DNA of 60,546 bases from NCBI GenBank assembly GCA_023269695.1, contig JAHFPS010000004.1, forward strand, positions 1 through 60,546, in the 5' to 3' direction. The stretch's first letter is position 1, and the number at the start of each line of letters is the position of its first letter. Of this stretch, positions 51,382 through 59,914 are shown one piece after another. The notes under the pieces were generated by a model, which saw only the letters and a program-made list of their open reading frames with translations, searched no databases and was not told the DNA's origin. Both the position numbers and the translations under genes were made by a program. This DNA is from Rickettsia sp. Lineage in GTDB: Bacteria > Pseudomonadota > Alphaproteobacteria > Rickettsiales > Rickettsiaceae.

Positions 51382-52637
51382 TTTATATTAGTCTTGGATC
51401 TAATTTAGGAAATCGTATTAATAATTTAAATATTGCTGTGAATCTATTAACACAAAGTTGTTTACGCAATGTTAAGTCTTCAATTGTACTTGAAACCAAA
51501 GCGATTTTGCCAGATAACGCTCCTCCATCTTGGAATAAGCCATTCTTAAACATGATAGTTGCCGGAGAGACGGATTTATCACCCGATGCACTACTTATAA
51601 CCATGAAATTGATAGAATCTGATATGGGACGATTGGCTACTTATGAGAAATGGACACCTCGTATTATAGATTTAGATATTTTACTTTGGGATGAACTACA
51701 GCTCAATACCCCTCAGCTTACAATTCCACATCCAGAATTAAGTACTCGACCATTTTTGCAACATCTTTTAGCTCTCATGGAAGTACAGCCCTGGACAAAG
51801 ATGTCTGTAACAAATTCTTTTTCTAAAAGCTTTGTTCTACATCCTTCACTTGTGGGGATTGTTAACATTACAAGTGATTCATTTTCAGATGGAGGGAAAT
51901 TTAACAATCCAGATAAAGCAATTGAGCAAATTCAAGAATTAGCTAGTGATGGTGCTAGTATTATTGAAATTGGCGCTCAATCCACCAGACCAGGGGCTGT
52001 AATTCATACCCCAGAGGAGGAATATAATAAATTAAAGCCTGTTCTAGATGGGATTACAACATTAATAAATAATGAAATACTTAAAGTTAGCATAGATAGT
52101 TTCTGGTCATCCACTGTTAGGAAGCTTCTTGAAAACTATCAGATTAGTTGGATTAATAATGTCAAAGGTGATTTTGATGTTTGGACTCTGAAGAGCATTG
52201 CTGAGAAAGGTTGTAAACTATGCTTCATGCATTCATTGAGTATTCCACCTAATCAAGAGTTAATTCTATCTTTAGAACACAAACCTATTAGTTTGATAAA
52301 AGAATGGGGAGAGCAATCCATTGAACATCTCTTAAATATTGGCTTTTCTCAAGAAGATATTATCCTTGACCCAGGTATCGGATTTGGAAAATCGTCATAT
52401 CAAAACATAGAGATTTTACGATATGTTCAAGAACTCAAGAGCTTAGGTATTCAAGTAATGGTTGGACATTCTAGAAAATCTTATATTCAGGCATTTTCTC
52501 TAGCTGATGCTAAAAATCGAGATATTGAAACTATTGCTACTTCCCTTGCATTAAAAGATAAGGTAGATTTTTTGCGTGTTCATAATGTAAAAGACCATAT
52601 GCGATTTTTTGCAACATACCAAAACTTTCAACAGTAG
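51378..52637 (+). CDS. folKP: Bifunctional HPPK-dihydropteroate synthase (FolKP)
   Basis: Joins the pyrophosphokinase (FolK) and dihydropteroate synthase (FolP) steps of folate synthesis. FolK spans about residues 1-150, with GSNLGNRI at 7-14, PFLNMI and RIIDLDILLW. FolP spans about 158-419, with GIVNITSDSFSDGGKF from residue 160, EIGAQSTRPG, INNVKG, DPGIGFGKS (Asp331) and VGHSRKSYI. All substrate loops look intact. A very strong ribosome site (AAAGGAGGGGG) precedes the ATG, and the start overlaps the folB stop. The product is a target of sulfa drugs. Confidence 0.95.
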   Translation: MIYISLGSNLGNRINNLNIAVNLLTQSCLRNVKSSIVLETKAILPDNAPPSWNKPFLNMIVAGETDLSPDALLITMKLIESDMGRLATYEKWTPRIIDLDILLWDELQLNTPQLTIPHPELSTRPFLQHLLALMEVQPWTKMSVTNSFSKSFVLHPSLVGIVNITSDSFSDGGKFNNPDKAIEQIQELASDGASIIEIGAQSTRPGAVIHTPEEEYNKLKPVLDGITTLINNEILKVSIDSFWSSTVRKLLENYQISWINNVKGDFDVWTLKSIAEKGCKLCFMHSLSIPPNQELILSLEHKPISLIKEWGEQSIEHLLNIGFSQEDIILDPGIGFGKSSYQNIEILRYVQELKSLGIQVMVGHSRKSYIQAFSLADAKNRDIETIATSLALKDKVDFLRVHNVKDHMRFFATYQNFQQ

Positions 52638-52644
52638 GTATCAT

Positions 52645-53151
52645 ATGAAGCAAAAAAACAAGATAATAGGCATCATGGCAGCAACGCAACAAGGAGTTAT
52701 TAGTTATAGAAGTGTTTTGCCTTGGAGTTATCCTGAAGAACTTGAACATTTTAGAACCACAACTATTGGACATATTATGATTATGGGACGAAAGACTTAT
52801 GATATAATAGCAAAAACTTTGTCGACTAATAGAGAGATTATTGTTTTTTCTCGTAATCCTCACTTTGTTTCCAGCAATGCAAAGATAGTGACTTCACTGA
52901 ATGAATTCTTACAATATATTCAATCTTTAAACTCAGCAAAGAAACTTTTTATGATTGGTGGAGCTGAGATTGCTCATTTATTTTTAAAATATAATCTGAT
53001 TTCTTATTTTATACTAACAAAAATACACCACTTATATTCTGGTGATACATCCATTGATTTAAGCTATTTTAAAGGATGGGATGAAAAAATTTTAAAAAAA
53101 CACTCTAATTATACTATTTGTAAACTTACAAACATAAAGGAGCTCTCTTGA
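52645..53151 (+). CDS. folA: Dihydrofolate reductase
   Basis: Reduces dihydrofolate to tetrahydrofolate with NADPH. I choose ATG 52645 (MKQKNKIIGIMAA), eight bases after the folKP stop; the longer frame from TTG 52609 overlaps folKP. The protein has 168 residues. GIMAATQQGVI aligns with the N-terminal strand and LPWSYPEELEHF places catalytic Glu32 where E. coli has Asp27. MGRKTYDII is the NADPH-binding region, followed by IVFSRN and FMIGGAEIAHLF. It is full length and active by motif. Confidence 0.94.
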   Translation: MKQKNKIIGIMAATQQGVISYRSVLPWSYPEELEHFRTTTIGHIMIMGRKTYDIIAKTLSTNREIIVFSRNPHFVSSNAKIVTSLNEFLQYIQSLNSAKKLFMIGGAEIAHLFLKYNLISYFILTKIHHLYSGDTSIDLSYFKGWDEKILKKHSNYTICKLTNIKELS

Positions 53152-53199
53152 CATTTTGTACAAACCTTAATACCTCTCTTGATGGGATGATAGAATGCC

Positions 53200-53934
53200 A
53201 TGCATGTTAAAAGCATAAAAACTCACAGGATTGAGGTTAATGATTGTCTAGAACAAATTTTAGATCAGTATATCCAAGAACTTGTAGATGAGGATATTGT
53301 TGCTATAACATCCAAGATAATTAGTGTCATACAAAGACGTTTAGTTTCAAAGGATAGTATATGTAAGAATTTGTTGATTCAGCAAGAAGCAGATTTGGTG
53401 TTGGAAACTGACAATAATCCTTATGATCTTTATTTAACTATCAAGAATGGTATACTTATACCTTCTGCAGGCATAGATGAATCAAACGTACATGAAGTCT
53501 ATGTTTTATATCCTGAGAATATTCAAAAAACAGTTATCTGGATATGGGAATATTTAAAAAAGAAACACAATCTTAAAAAGATTGGTATTGTAATTACAGA
53601 TAGTCATACAACAATCATGAGACGAGGTGTGACCGGTATTGCTCTTGGTTGGTGTGGTTTTATTCCCCTTTATTCATATATTGATCAACCTGATCTTTAT
53701 AATCATCCATTAAAGGTTACACAAGTGAATATTTTGGATGCTTTGGCTACTTCAGCAGTTTTTGTTATGGGTGAAGGCGATGAACAGACGCCTTTTGCCA
53801 TTATTAAAAATGCACCGAAAATTTATTTTCTTGATAGACCACCCACAATAGAAGAAGAGAAAAATATCTTGATTCCTATGGATGAAGATTTATATTCCCC
53901 GCTATTACGTGCTGCTAAATGGCATGTTGTCTAG
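53200..53934 (+). CDS. folC2: CofE-family ligase, probable folylglutamate synthase (FolC2)
   Basis: The 244-residue protein belongs to the F420-0:gamma-glutamyl ligase (CofE) family: EDIVAITSKIISVIQRRL, GILIPSAGIDESN, VITDSHTTIMRRGVTGIALG and MGEGDEQTPFAIIKNAP. No F420 pathway gene is seen. In Chlamydia a homolog at the same operon position has been reported to replace classical FolC, adding glutamate to folate, so I infer that role here. The 48-base gap after folA has only a weak ribosome site. The stop TAG (53932-53934) is the first three bases of a TA-flanked MITE, so the C-terminus may have been cut or changed by the insertion. Confidence 0.85.
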   Translation: MHVKSIKTHRIEVNDCLEQILDQYIQELVDEDIVAITSKIISVIQRRLVSKDSICKNLLIQQEADLVLETDNNPYDLYLTIKNGILIPSAGIDESNVHEVYVLYPENIQKTVIWIWEYLKKKHNLKKIGIVITDSHTTIMRRGVTGIALGWCGFIPLYSYIDQPDLYNHPLKVTQVNILDALATSAVFVMGEGDEQTPFAIIKNAPKIYFLDRPPTIEEEKNILIPMDEDLYSPLLRAAKWHVV

Positions 53935-54099
53935 GAGACTGTTGGAGATGACTAATTAATTATATTTTGAGCTATTTTTCGGCGATAATAAATAGGATTT
54001 TTGAAGGAATAGTGTACCTATTTCAAAAAAATCCTATTTATTAGCAGCCAAAAAGAGCCAAATATAGAATTACTTTAGTTATTTCCGACAGTCTCCTAA
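53932..54099. mobile_element. MITE with GGAGACTGTCGGA inverted ends, at the end of folC2
   Basis: A 168-bp near-copy of the element at 47394-47560, inverted. Ends are TA-GGAGACTGTTGGA and TCCGACAGTCTCC-TA. It supplies the folC2 stop codon and separates the folate operon from whatever once followed it. Confidence 0.88.
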
Positions 54100-54117
54100 T
54101 AATATAAACTAACTCAC

Positions 54118-54450
54118 ATGTCACATACAGCTAGATTAAAACTACCTTTGATTCATAGTGGGCAGGTGCAGAAAGACATTACCCATAATGAAGCTCTTAG
54201 TTTACTTGATATACTGATAAATCCAGTAGTGCAAGCTATCGGTATCACTTCTCCTGAAATAGAGCTAGATAACCAAAAACTTGGTCAACTATATATAATT
54301 GGCACAAATGTCGAGCAAGAATTTACTGGTCACGAAAATAACATTGCTCAAAAATTAGAGCATGGCTGGCGGTTTATTATACCGCATAAATGGCTAGAAG
54401 TAATATTAGACGATGATGGTAGTCATTATCGATTTGATGGGGCATTATAA
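54118..54450 (+). pseudogene. DUF2793 phage tail-type protein, truncated
   Basis: The 110 residues match the start of DUF2793 proteins of alphaproteobacterial phages and gene transfer agents: RLKLPLIHSGQVQKDITHNEALSLLD, then GQLYIIG, and EHGWRFIIPHKWLEVILDDD. The family runs on well beyond the GSxYRFDG-like end seen here (SHYRFDGAL). After the stop, another frame stays open to about 54584 with acidic sequence (SIDMSNEDIQN), but I do not recognise it. This is a remnant of a prophage or transfer-agent gene. No other phage gene is near. Confidence 0.75.
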
Positions 54451-54605
54451 AATACCAGGACGGCTCGGAAGTATTTTGCCAAATTAAAACTATTGAAGAT
54501 ACTACGGATAATGAAGGACAACCATTAGTCGATAAAAACGACTTAGTTTCGATCGACATGAGTAATGAAGATATTCAAAATTAACCAGAAGTAATTAATA
54601 TTCAG

Positions 54606-54636
54606 GTTATAACCCTTACAGTATAAGGGTTATAAC
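54606..54636. other. Perfect 13-bp inverted repeat
   Basis: GTTATAACCCTTA, a five-base loop CAGTA and TAAGGGTTATAAC. There is no T-run on either side, so it is not a standard terminator. The remaining sequence from 54637 to 54801 is AT-rich with no gene; near 54750 it has a short TTTTAAACTGCTCTGC match to other repeat ends. Confidence 0.7.
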
Positions 54637-54801
54637 GACAAGATATCCTACAAACTTTTTAATATTAGAGTACTATTCTTAATACAATTGTCTTATCCCC
54701 CCTCCCAAACCTAGGCTAATATTAGCTTATAATTCGCAGGAATATTCAATTATTGATTGTAACTTTTAAACTGCTCTGCATATATACTCAGTTGAAAGGA
54801 T

Positions 54802-55125
54802 TTAAAATGGCATTTTTAGTCCAGGTGGTAAAGCAACGTTACCGAAAGCATTGTGCATAGAGTTTTGTGAATCCTCATCAACCTTACTTTTGGCATCACT
54901 GAAAGCAGCAACAATTAAATCTTCTAGCAGCTCTTTCTCTGTCTCTTTAAGTAAAGAGGTATCAATGGCAACCTTACGGACCTCTCCACGACCACTAACG
55001 GTAATATTGACTAGCCCGCCACCTGCTTTTCCAGAATATTCAGTACTTGCCATTTGCTCTTGCATCTCCTGCATTTTTTTCTGCATTGACTGAGCTTGTT
55101 TTAAAAACTGATTAAAATTTACCAT
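54802..55125 (-). CDS. ybaB: YbaB/EbfC nucleoid-associated protein
   Basis: Small DNA-binding protein, usually encoded after dnaX. I choose the Met at 55125 (MVNFNQFLKQAQSMQKKM), 11 bases after the dnaX stop; the longer frame begins inside dnaX and adds unrelated residues. This gives 107 residues. A helical N-terminus with MQKKMQEMQEQM is followed by the conserved GGGLVNITVSGRGEV strand and the acidic LEDLIVAAFSDAKSK helix. AGAGAGAG upstream serves as ribosome site. Confidence 0.93.
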   Translation of the reverse strand: MVNFNQFLKQAQSMQKKMQEMQEQMASTEYSGKAGGGLVNITVSGRGEVRKVAIDTSLLKETEKELLEDLIVAAFSDAKSKVDEDSQNSMHNAFGNVALPPGLKMPF

Positions 55126-55136
55126 ACTCTCTCTCT

Positions 55137-56663
55137 TTAATGCTTTAATAGGATATCTGAAATCATGATATTTGGAAAGTGTTTTGTTAGAATTTCCCAA
55201 TCTTTACTTGATTTTACTTTATTCATCAATTGCTCTTTAAGAGTAATTATTCGTGGTTGTTTGGTAATGATAACATCCCAACTCTTACCCGACCAGGCAA
55301 ATAATAAACTACCAATTTGCTCTTTTATTTTGCTATTGAGGTCACTTCCAGCGATTTCTATAGTCTGAAGAGTAAAAGATTTTAATTCCACTTGGTTTAG
55401 CAATCTGTAGTAAATTTCCATTTCATTATGCAAATGTAAAAACTCCAGGAAATCAGTAATTTGATGATTTTGAGTTGATTGTTGTAATGCTTGCTGTTCT
55501 AGTTGTATCCCATCATTATGTATATCCACTAATTCCTCTAGTGATGGCAACATTTGTGAGTAGATGGATTTTATCACCAGCATTTCAGCTTCTATCAACT
55601 GATTATGGGAAGTTTTCATCTCTATAATCCCTTTACTATATATTTGCCAAATAATAGATAATTGAGGAAGGGTAACTTTTGTCAAAATAGCTGTAACCTG
55701 ATCATTAAAAGGTAGATATATAGGATTCTGATAATCAGGTAATATCTTTACCTTATTAAGATAGGCACTAAAATCAGCAACTAAGGCTACAAATATTTCT
55801 AAATTTGCTGAAGACATATAGAGCTGGTTTACTAAATCAATCGATTTAGCAGCATCTCTTTGAATAATATATTCAAAAAATTTAATGATACTAGCTGTAT
55901 CAACTAAGCCTAGTATTTGATAAACGATTTCAGGGGTGATAATCTCCCCTGCTCCTAAACTTGTTGCTTGATCTAGCACTGAGACTGCATCTCTAGCTGA
56001 ACCATCAGATCTAGAGGCAATTATTTTAAGAGCTTCTATTTCAACATTTAACTGTTCTTTCTTTGCAATCTGTTGAATTAGTTGGAAAATATCATCAAAT
56101 GTTAACCTTCTTAAATCATATCGCTGACATCTAGAAATTACGGTTAATGGAATTTTTTGTGGTTCGGTAGTAGCAAATATGAATATAACATGGGCTGGTG
56201 GTTCTTCAAGAATTTTAAGTAAAGCGTTAAATGCCCCTTTAGACAGCATATGAACTTCATCAATTATGAAGATACTATACCTACCAATTAGCGGCTTGTA
56301 GTCACTGCTTTCTATTATTTTACGAATGTCATCAACGCTTGTCTTACTGGCAGCATCCATTTCAATTATATCAGGATGATTATTCTTATTAAAACTATTA
56401 CAATTCTGACAATTCTCACAAGGCTTAATATGATCACCTTCAACTATCGGATTGGTACAATTAATAGTTTTAGCAATAATACGTGCTGCCGTAGTTTTTC
56501 CAACCCCTCTAATACCAGTAAGAAGATAACCTTGCGATATACGATCTTTTTGAATAGTATAATTTATAATTTTTGTTAAAACTTCTTGTCCGTATAGTTC
56601 AGAGAAATTAGTAGGACGATATTTCCTAGCAAAGGTAATATATTGGTCAGTTGTTTTTGTCAC
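55137..56663 (-). CDS. dnaX: DNA polymerase III subunit gamma/tau
   Basis: Clamp-loader ATPase of replication, 508 residues. Walker A is GIRGVGKTTAA (about 50-60). The zinc site uses Cys69, Cys82, Cys85 and Cys88 (CENCQNC). The Walker B region is IFIIDEVHMLSKGAFNALLK, followed by sensor SRCQRYDLRR. The C-terminal domain is shorter than E. coli tau, usual for rickettsiae; no obvious A-run frameshift signal for a separate gamma form was found. The gene sits 22 bases after the GH18 gene and 11 before ybaB. Confidence 0.95.
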   Translation of the reverse strand: MTKTTDQYITFARKYRPTNFSELYGQEVLTKIINYTIQKDRISQGYLLTGIRGVGKTTAARIIAKTINCTNPIVEGDHIKPCENCQNCNSFNKNNHPDIIEMDAASKTSVDDIRKIIESSDYKPLIGRYSIFIIDEVHMLSKGAFNALLKILEEPPAHVIFIFATTEPQKIPLTVISRCQRYDLRRLTFDDIFQLIQQIAKKEQLNVEIEALKIIASRSDGSARDAVSVLDQATSLGAGEIITPEIVYQILGLVDTASIIKFFEYIIQRDAAKSIDLVNQLYMSSANLEIFVALVADFSAYLNKVKILPDYQNPIYLPFNDQVTAILTKVTLPQLSIIWQIYSKGIIEMKTSHNQLIEAEMLVIKSIYSQMLPSLEELVDIHNDGIQLEQQALQQSTQNHQITDFLEFLHLHNEMEIYYRLLNQVELKSFTLQTIEIAGSDLNSKIKEQIGSLLFAWSGKSWDVIITKQPRIITLKEQLMNKVKSSKDWEILTKHFPNIMISDILLKH

Positions 56664-56685
56664 GGTACCCCAAGTTTGTTTTTTA

Positions 56686-57738
56686 CTAGTTTTCCTGTCC
56701 TATTGAGTTATCCGATAGAACAACGGAATCTAACAAATCATAAAATCTCATGTCCTCAAATCCAATCCGCCAAGCAGAGAAACCATGTAAACCCCCATCT
56801 TTTATAATGTTTAGTTTTGCTTCTAAAGAATCACGTTCTTCAACGAATAGATACTTATTAACAAAATTTTCTTCAAAATACCCATGATATACCTTATTTG
56901 TATCATCCCATATTAGTTTAATTGCTTTTGAGGAAACAAGTGCTTTAACTTCGTCATAATTTAAACCTTTTCTTAATAACACTGTATTATTTTGATCATT
57001 AGGATCTACACTAGGAAACCAAAGACCAGAATAAAACGGTATACCTAATGATAACTTTTCTGGGCTTATTGATTTTAAGGCAACCGATACTAATTGTTCT
57101 ACCCATGGTAACCCAGCAATTGGTCCTGGAGTAGTGTTACGTGTATGTTGATCATATGTCATAATAGAAACAAAATCACTTATTTCTCCTAACTCCTTTT
57201 GATCATATACTCCACTCCAATTTTCAAACACCCACACTTGATATTTATCTGCATTAGGATTCTTATAATACTCCTCATCATATAAACGCCCTACTATTGC
57301 AACACTAAATTCATAACCTTTATCATGAAGAGCTTTAGCTGCTGCTCGACAAAAATCTGTATATTTCTCTTTATCACTCACTAATATATGCTCAAAATCA
57401 AATTGTATTCCATAATAATTATGCTCCTGGCATAATTTTACTATTTGGTCAATTACCGATTTTATCTTTTCTGGATCATACAAAAATTCATGAAAACCTT
57501 CTTGATTGAAGTCTTTATTTACAATCAAGGGCATTACTTTAACATGTTTGTTTTTAGGTCTATTTTCATTATGAGCGTCAATAATTTTTATCAATTTCGG
57601 ATCTGATCCGCCTGATATTTCTCCTTCACAAAGCTCATAACATTGAGGGGCAATAATATCCATACGATCGATATATTGAGTTACATTCTGTAAAGCCTGT
57701 CCGTCTAACACGGCTAAAGTGTATAATAGTCTTATCAT
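56686..57738 (-). CDS. Glycoside hydrolase family 18-type protein (YaaH-like)
   Basis: A 350-residue TIM-barrel protein. The acid motif is GIQFDFEH at 110-117, matching the DxE core of family 18 (Asp114, catalytic Glu116); the first Asp of the long motif is replaced, as in YaaH/CotE spore-type members. Other barrel pieces are VSIMTYDQHTRNTTPGPIAG and LSLGIPFYSGLW. There is no LysM domain and no clear signal peptide, so it may be cytosolic or start further upstream. Substrates of the family are GlcNAc polymers such as chitin or peptidoglycan. Its place directly before dnaX, in a housekeeping operon, is unusual. Confidence 0.82.
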   Translation of the reverse strand: MIRLLYTLAVLDGQALQNVTQYIDRMDIIAPQCYELCEGEISGGSDPKLIKIIDAHNENRPKNKHVKVMPLIVNKDFNQEGFHEFLYDPEKIKSVIDQIVKLCQEHNYYGIQFDFEHILVSDKEKYTDFCRAAAKALHDKGYEFSVAIVGRLYDEEYYKNPNADKYQVWVFENWSGVYDQKELGEISDFVSIMTYDQHTRNTTPGPIAGLPWVEQLVSVALKSISPEKLSLGIPFYSGLWFPSVDPNDQNNTVLLRKGLNYDEVKALVSSKAIKLIWDDTNKVYHGYFEENFVNKYLFVEERDSLEAKLNIIKDGGLHGFSAWRIGFEDMRFYDLLDSVVLSDNSIGQEN

Positions 57739-57756
57739 ACTACGTTATCCTAAAAT

Positions 57757-58197
57757 TTAGTTAATTAATGATTTAAAGTGAGATAAACCATCTTTTTCGT
57801 ATCTAGATAACAAATTATGTAAACCATCAGGTAAAAAGTTAAGATTTATCAGTTCATTAAATTTTATCCAATGAAATTTTAAGGAATCTTCCTTTGATTT
57901 CACTTCTTTATTTATAGATAAGTCTTTTGAAATAACTTTAAAAATTATGCAATGTTCATGAACAGCTTTGCCATTATAATCCCATATATTTTCTATCATA
58001 CCAATAAAATCGCCTAATTCAAAATTAATTAGACCAATTTCTTCTCTTAGCTCTCTTGATAACGCGGTATGAACTGATTCTTGGTATTTTATGTGACCAC
58101 CAGGCAAAAACAGATTTTCTCCATTGTCAGCAACTAATACAGAATCTTCATCTCTTATATAAGCACGTGCAATAACATGAATTTTGTTTATTTTCAT
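57757..58197 (-). CDS. Nudix hydrolase
   Basis: A 146-residue single-domain protein. The Nudix box is complete: Gly34, Glu40, Arg48-Glu49-Leu50, Glu52-Glu53 and Gly55 in GHIKYQESVHTALSREL and the residues after it. It hydrolyses a nucleoside diphosphate linked to another group; the substrate cannot be told. It starts the Nudix-GH18-dnaX-ybaB series, with short gaps that allow one transcript. Confidence 0.93.
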   Translation of the reverse strand: MKINKIHVIARAYIRDEDSVLVADNGENLFLPGGHIKYQESVHTALSRELREEIGLINFELGDFIGMIENIWDYNGKAVHEHCIIFKVISKDLSINKEVKSKEDSLKFHWIKFNELINLNFLPDGLHNLLSRYEKDGLSHFKSLIN

Positions 58198-58286
58198 AAT
58201 TATTTACTCTACTTGAGAAATGTAATCATTATATTCCTTCCACCTATACAAAGATATTTATATTATAGCTAATCCGCAAAGAGCTG

Positions 58287-58808
58287 TTAATTTACCTTAT
58301 TTTTCCAACCTTCATCAATAGTACTAGTAAGTAACACAGGAGCTTCTATAGCTTGCTTGTCTAAATAAAACTGAATTACTACAGGATTGCTTGAAACAAA
58401 TCTAATTTGTACCCGGTTATTTGATTTTTTATTCAAATATAATTGAATCTTAGGGGCAAGCGTACGGTATAAACCATACTGAATTATGGTTCTTTCTTTT
58501 GCCGCATGTTCAGTATTTAATTCTCCTGGTGCCTTATAAGTGATTGAGAAAGATAATAAGTATTTTTTATCTTTTTCTAACAACTGTTCTAAGCTTTGCT
58601 CTGATTCCCTAACCAAAACACCAATGAGCGTGTTTTCTAATTTAAGATCATCTATACTATTGCGTATCAATTCAATTTGGGCAGTGGTCTCTTGCCATTG
58701 GGGTTCACCCCGCTCGGTTGCTACAACTTCTTTGGAAGCAAAAAAGCAGGAAATTACCAAAACAAGGGCAAGATAAATAATATTGAATCTTAATATAGTA
58801 TTACACAT
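58287..58808 (-). CDS. Predicted exported protein of unknown function
   Basis: A 173-residue protein with a hydrophobic N-terminal segment (IIYLALVLVISCFFASKEVVA) that fits a signal peptide. The rest is alternating helix and strand with a Leu/Glu-rich helix (ESEQSLEQLLEKDKK). I do not recognise a family. It lies downstream of lolA on the same strand, so a role in the envelope is possible but not shown. Confidence 0.7.
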   Translation of the reverse strand: MCNTILRFNIIYLALVLVISCFFASKEVVATERGEPQWQETTAQIELIRNSIDDLKLENTLIGVLVRESEQSLEQLLEKDKKYLLSFSITYKAPGELNTEHAAKERTIIQYGLYRTLAPKIQLYLNKKSNNRVQIRFVSSNPVVIQFYLDKQAIEAPVLLTSTIDEGWKNKVN

Positions 58809-58861
58809 TAATATACCATTTTATTAAAATATACCGTAATTCAGGACAAGAACAATTCTTA

Positions 58862-58984
58862 TTATGCTAGTAATGACCCACCAGAGACTATTTTGGCTGC
58901 TTTCTTTCGAACCTGACCACCTGAACAGAGCCAATGCCCACTACTAGCACGTGATAAAATAGTTCTTTTATCATCTATAGGCAA
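58862..58984 (-). other. Short unassigned frame after lolA
   Basis: A 41-codon frame from TTG 58984 to TAA 58862 reads IDDKRTILSRASSGHWLCSG and a basic end. It begins just after the lolA stop. I do not recognise it; it may be a remnant of a gene that once followed lolA, or chance. Confidence 0.3.
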
Positions 58985-58989
58985 GCTAT

Positions 58990-59703
58990 TTAACTAGCTA
59001 AATTATATTTCTTTTCTATATCGCTTTTGTTCAGTCTATTTGGCGCTCCAAATATGTCTGGATGTTTAAGCTTAAACAAATCATCATCAAATTTCTGTAC
59101 TTTTGCAATATGATTAAATTTTATGGTAATAACATTGTCATCCTCAAGTATTTTTAACATTTTCACCTGTTTAGTTTCTTTATCAAAGGTAATCTGACTA
59201 CGTCGCTCTGATAAAGTATGATAAATAATAACTTCAAACATATTATCTTGATCTATTGTCGACTCAATTTTAAAATATTTATCAAAATCTACAACATCTT
59301 CTAATAGAAAATTAAAGACATTCTCCTCTGCCTTAATACGACTTACATGTTTCATATCATAGTCATATACCGAAACATAGTTAGCATTACCAATAATCAC
59401 CAAAGGAAATGGTGGATAATAATTACAGCGAAACTTAGAAGGTTTATTAATTAACAGCTTACCTTCAGACCGAGTCCCTGCCGAATCCACTTGGGTAAAG
59501 TCCACAGCAATGGACTTCATTTCCCGTAAGTATATTTTGAGCTGATCAATAGCTTGTTGTTGCTTATCAATAGCTTGCTGCTCGATAGCCTTTAACCTTT
59601 TAAAAGTTTCTCTGGCCATAAATAAATCCTCAGCATGTGCTGCAGGAACCATGGTTAGAAAGAAATAAACGACAATAATACCTTTACAAAACCAACTAGT
59701 CAT
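58990..59703 (-). CDS. lolA: LolA-like outer-membrane lipoprotein carrier
   Basis: Periplasmic chaperone that carries lipoproteins from the LolCDE complex to the outer membrane. A signal peptide ends at AHA (residue 24), as expected for a periplasmic protein. A Gln-rich repeat (AIDKQQQAIDQ) follows. The LolA fold comes after it: YLREMKSIAVDFTQVDSAGT, GKLLINKPSKFRCNYYPP and the strand SQITFDKETKQVKMLKI. At 237 residues it is slightly longer than E. coli LolA because of the N-terminal helix. LolB is often absent in alphaproteobacteria. Confidence 0.87.
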   Translation of the reverse strand: MTSWFCKGIIVVYFFLTMVPAAHAEDLFMARETFKRLKAIEQQAIDKQQQAIDQLKIYLREMKSIAVDFTQVDSAGTRSEGKLLINKPSKFRCNYYPPFPLVIIGNANYVSVYDYDMKHVSRIKAEENVFNFLLEDVVDFDKYFKIESTIDQDNMFEVIIYHTLSERRSQITFDKETKQVKMLKILEDDNVITIKFNHIAKVQKFDDDLFKLKHPDIFGAPNRLNKSDIEKKYNLAS

Positions 59704-59914
59704 TTATACCTACCTGTGTTATGTTTGTTTTGCATACTACATAAAGATGTCCCTAATTTCAATAGGGACCGCTAGAATGTGTGAAGAAAATTGCCATCTC
59801 TGTTAGAATTCTACTAACCCATATCTTTTTAAAAGACCAGCTGTTTTCCCTATGACTTAAACTATAGTGATTTAGTTAGAATTAGGTGCATAGATATGAT
59901 ATAGTAAATAGAAA

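Noticed and set aside
53200..53934. Coenzyme F420 biosynthesis gene cofE
   Set aside because: The family matches, but no other F420 gene is seen, and the place at the end of a folate operon favours folate glutamylation.
54606..54636. Rho-independent terminator
   Set aside because: The stem is AT-rich and no T-run follows on either strand.
59749..59769. Hairpin GTCCCTA...TAGGGAC upstream of lolA as a terminator or riboswitch
   Set aside because: It is only 7 bp with no T-run and no further conserved structure; probably chance or an IS630 end remnant.
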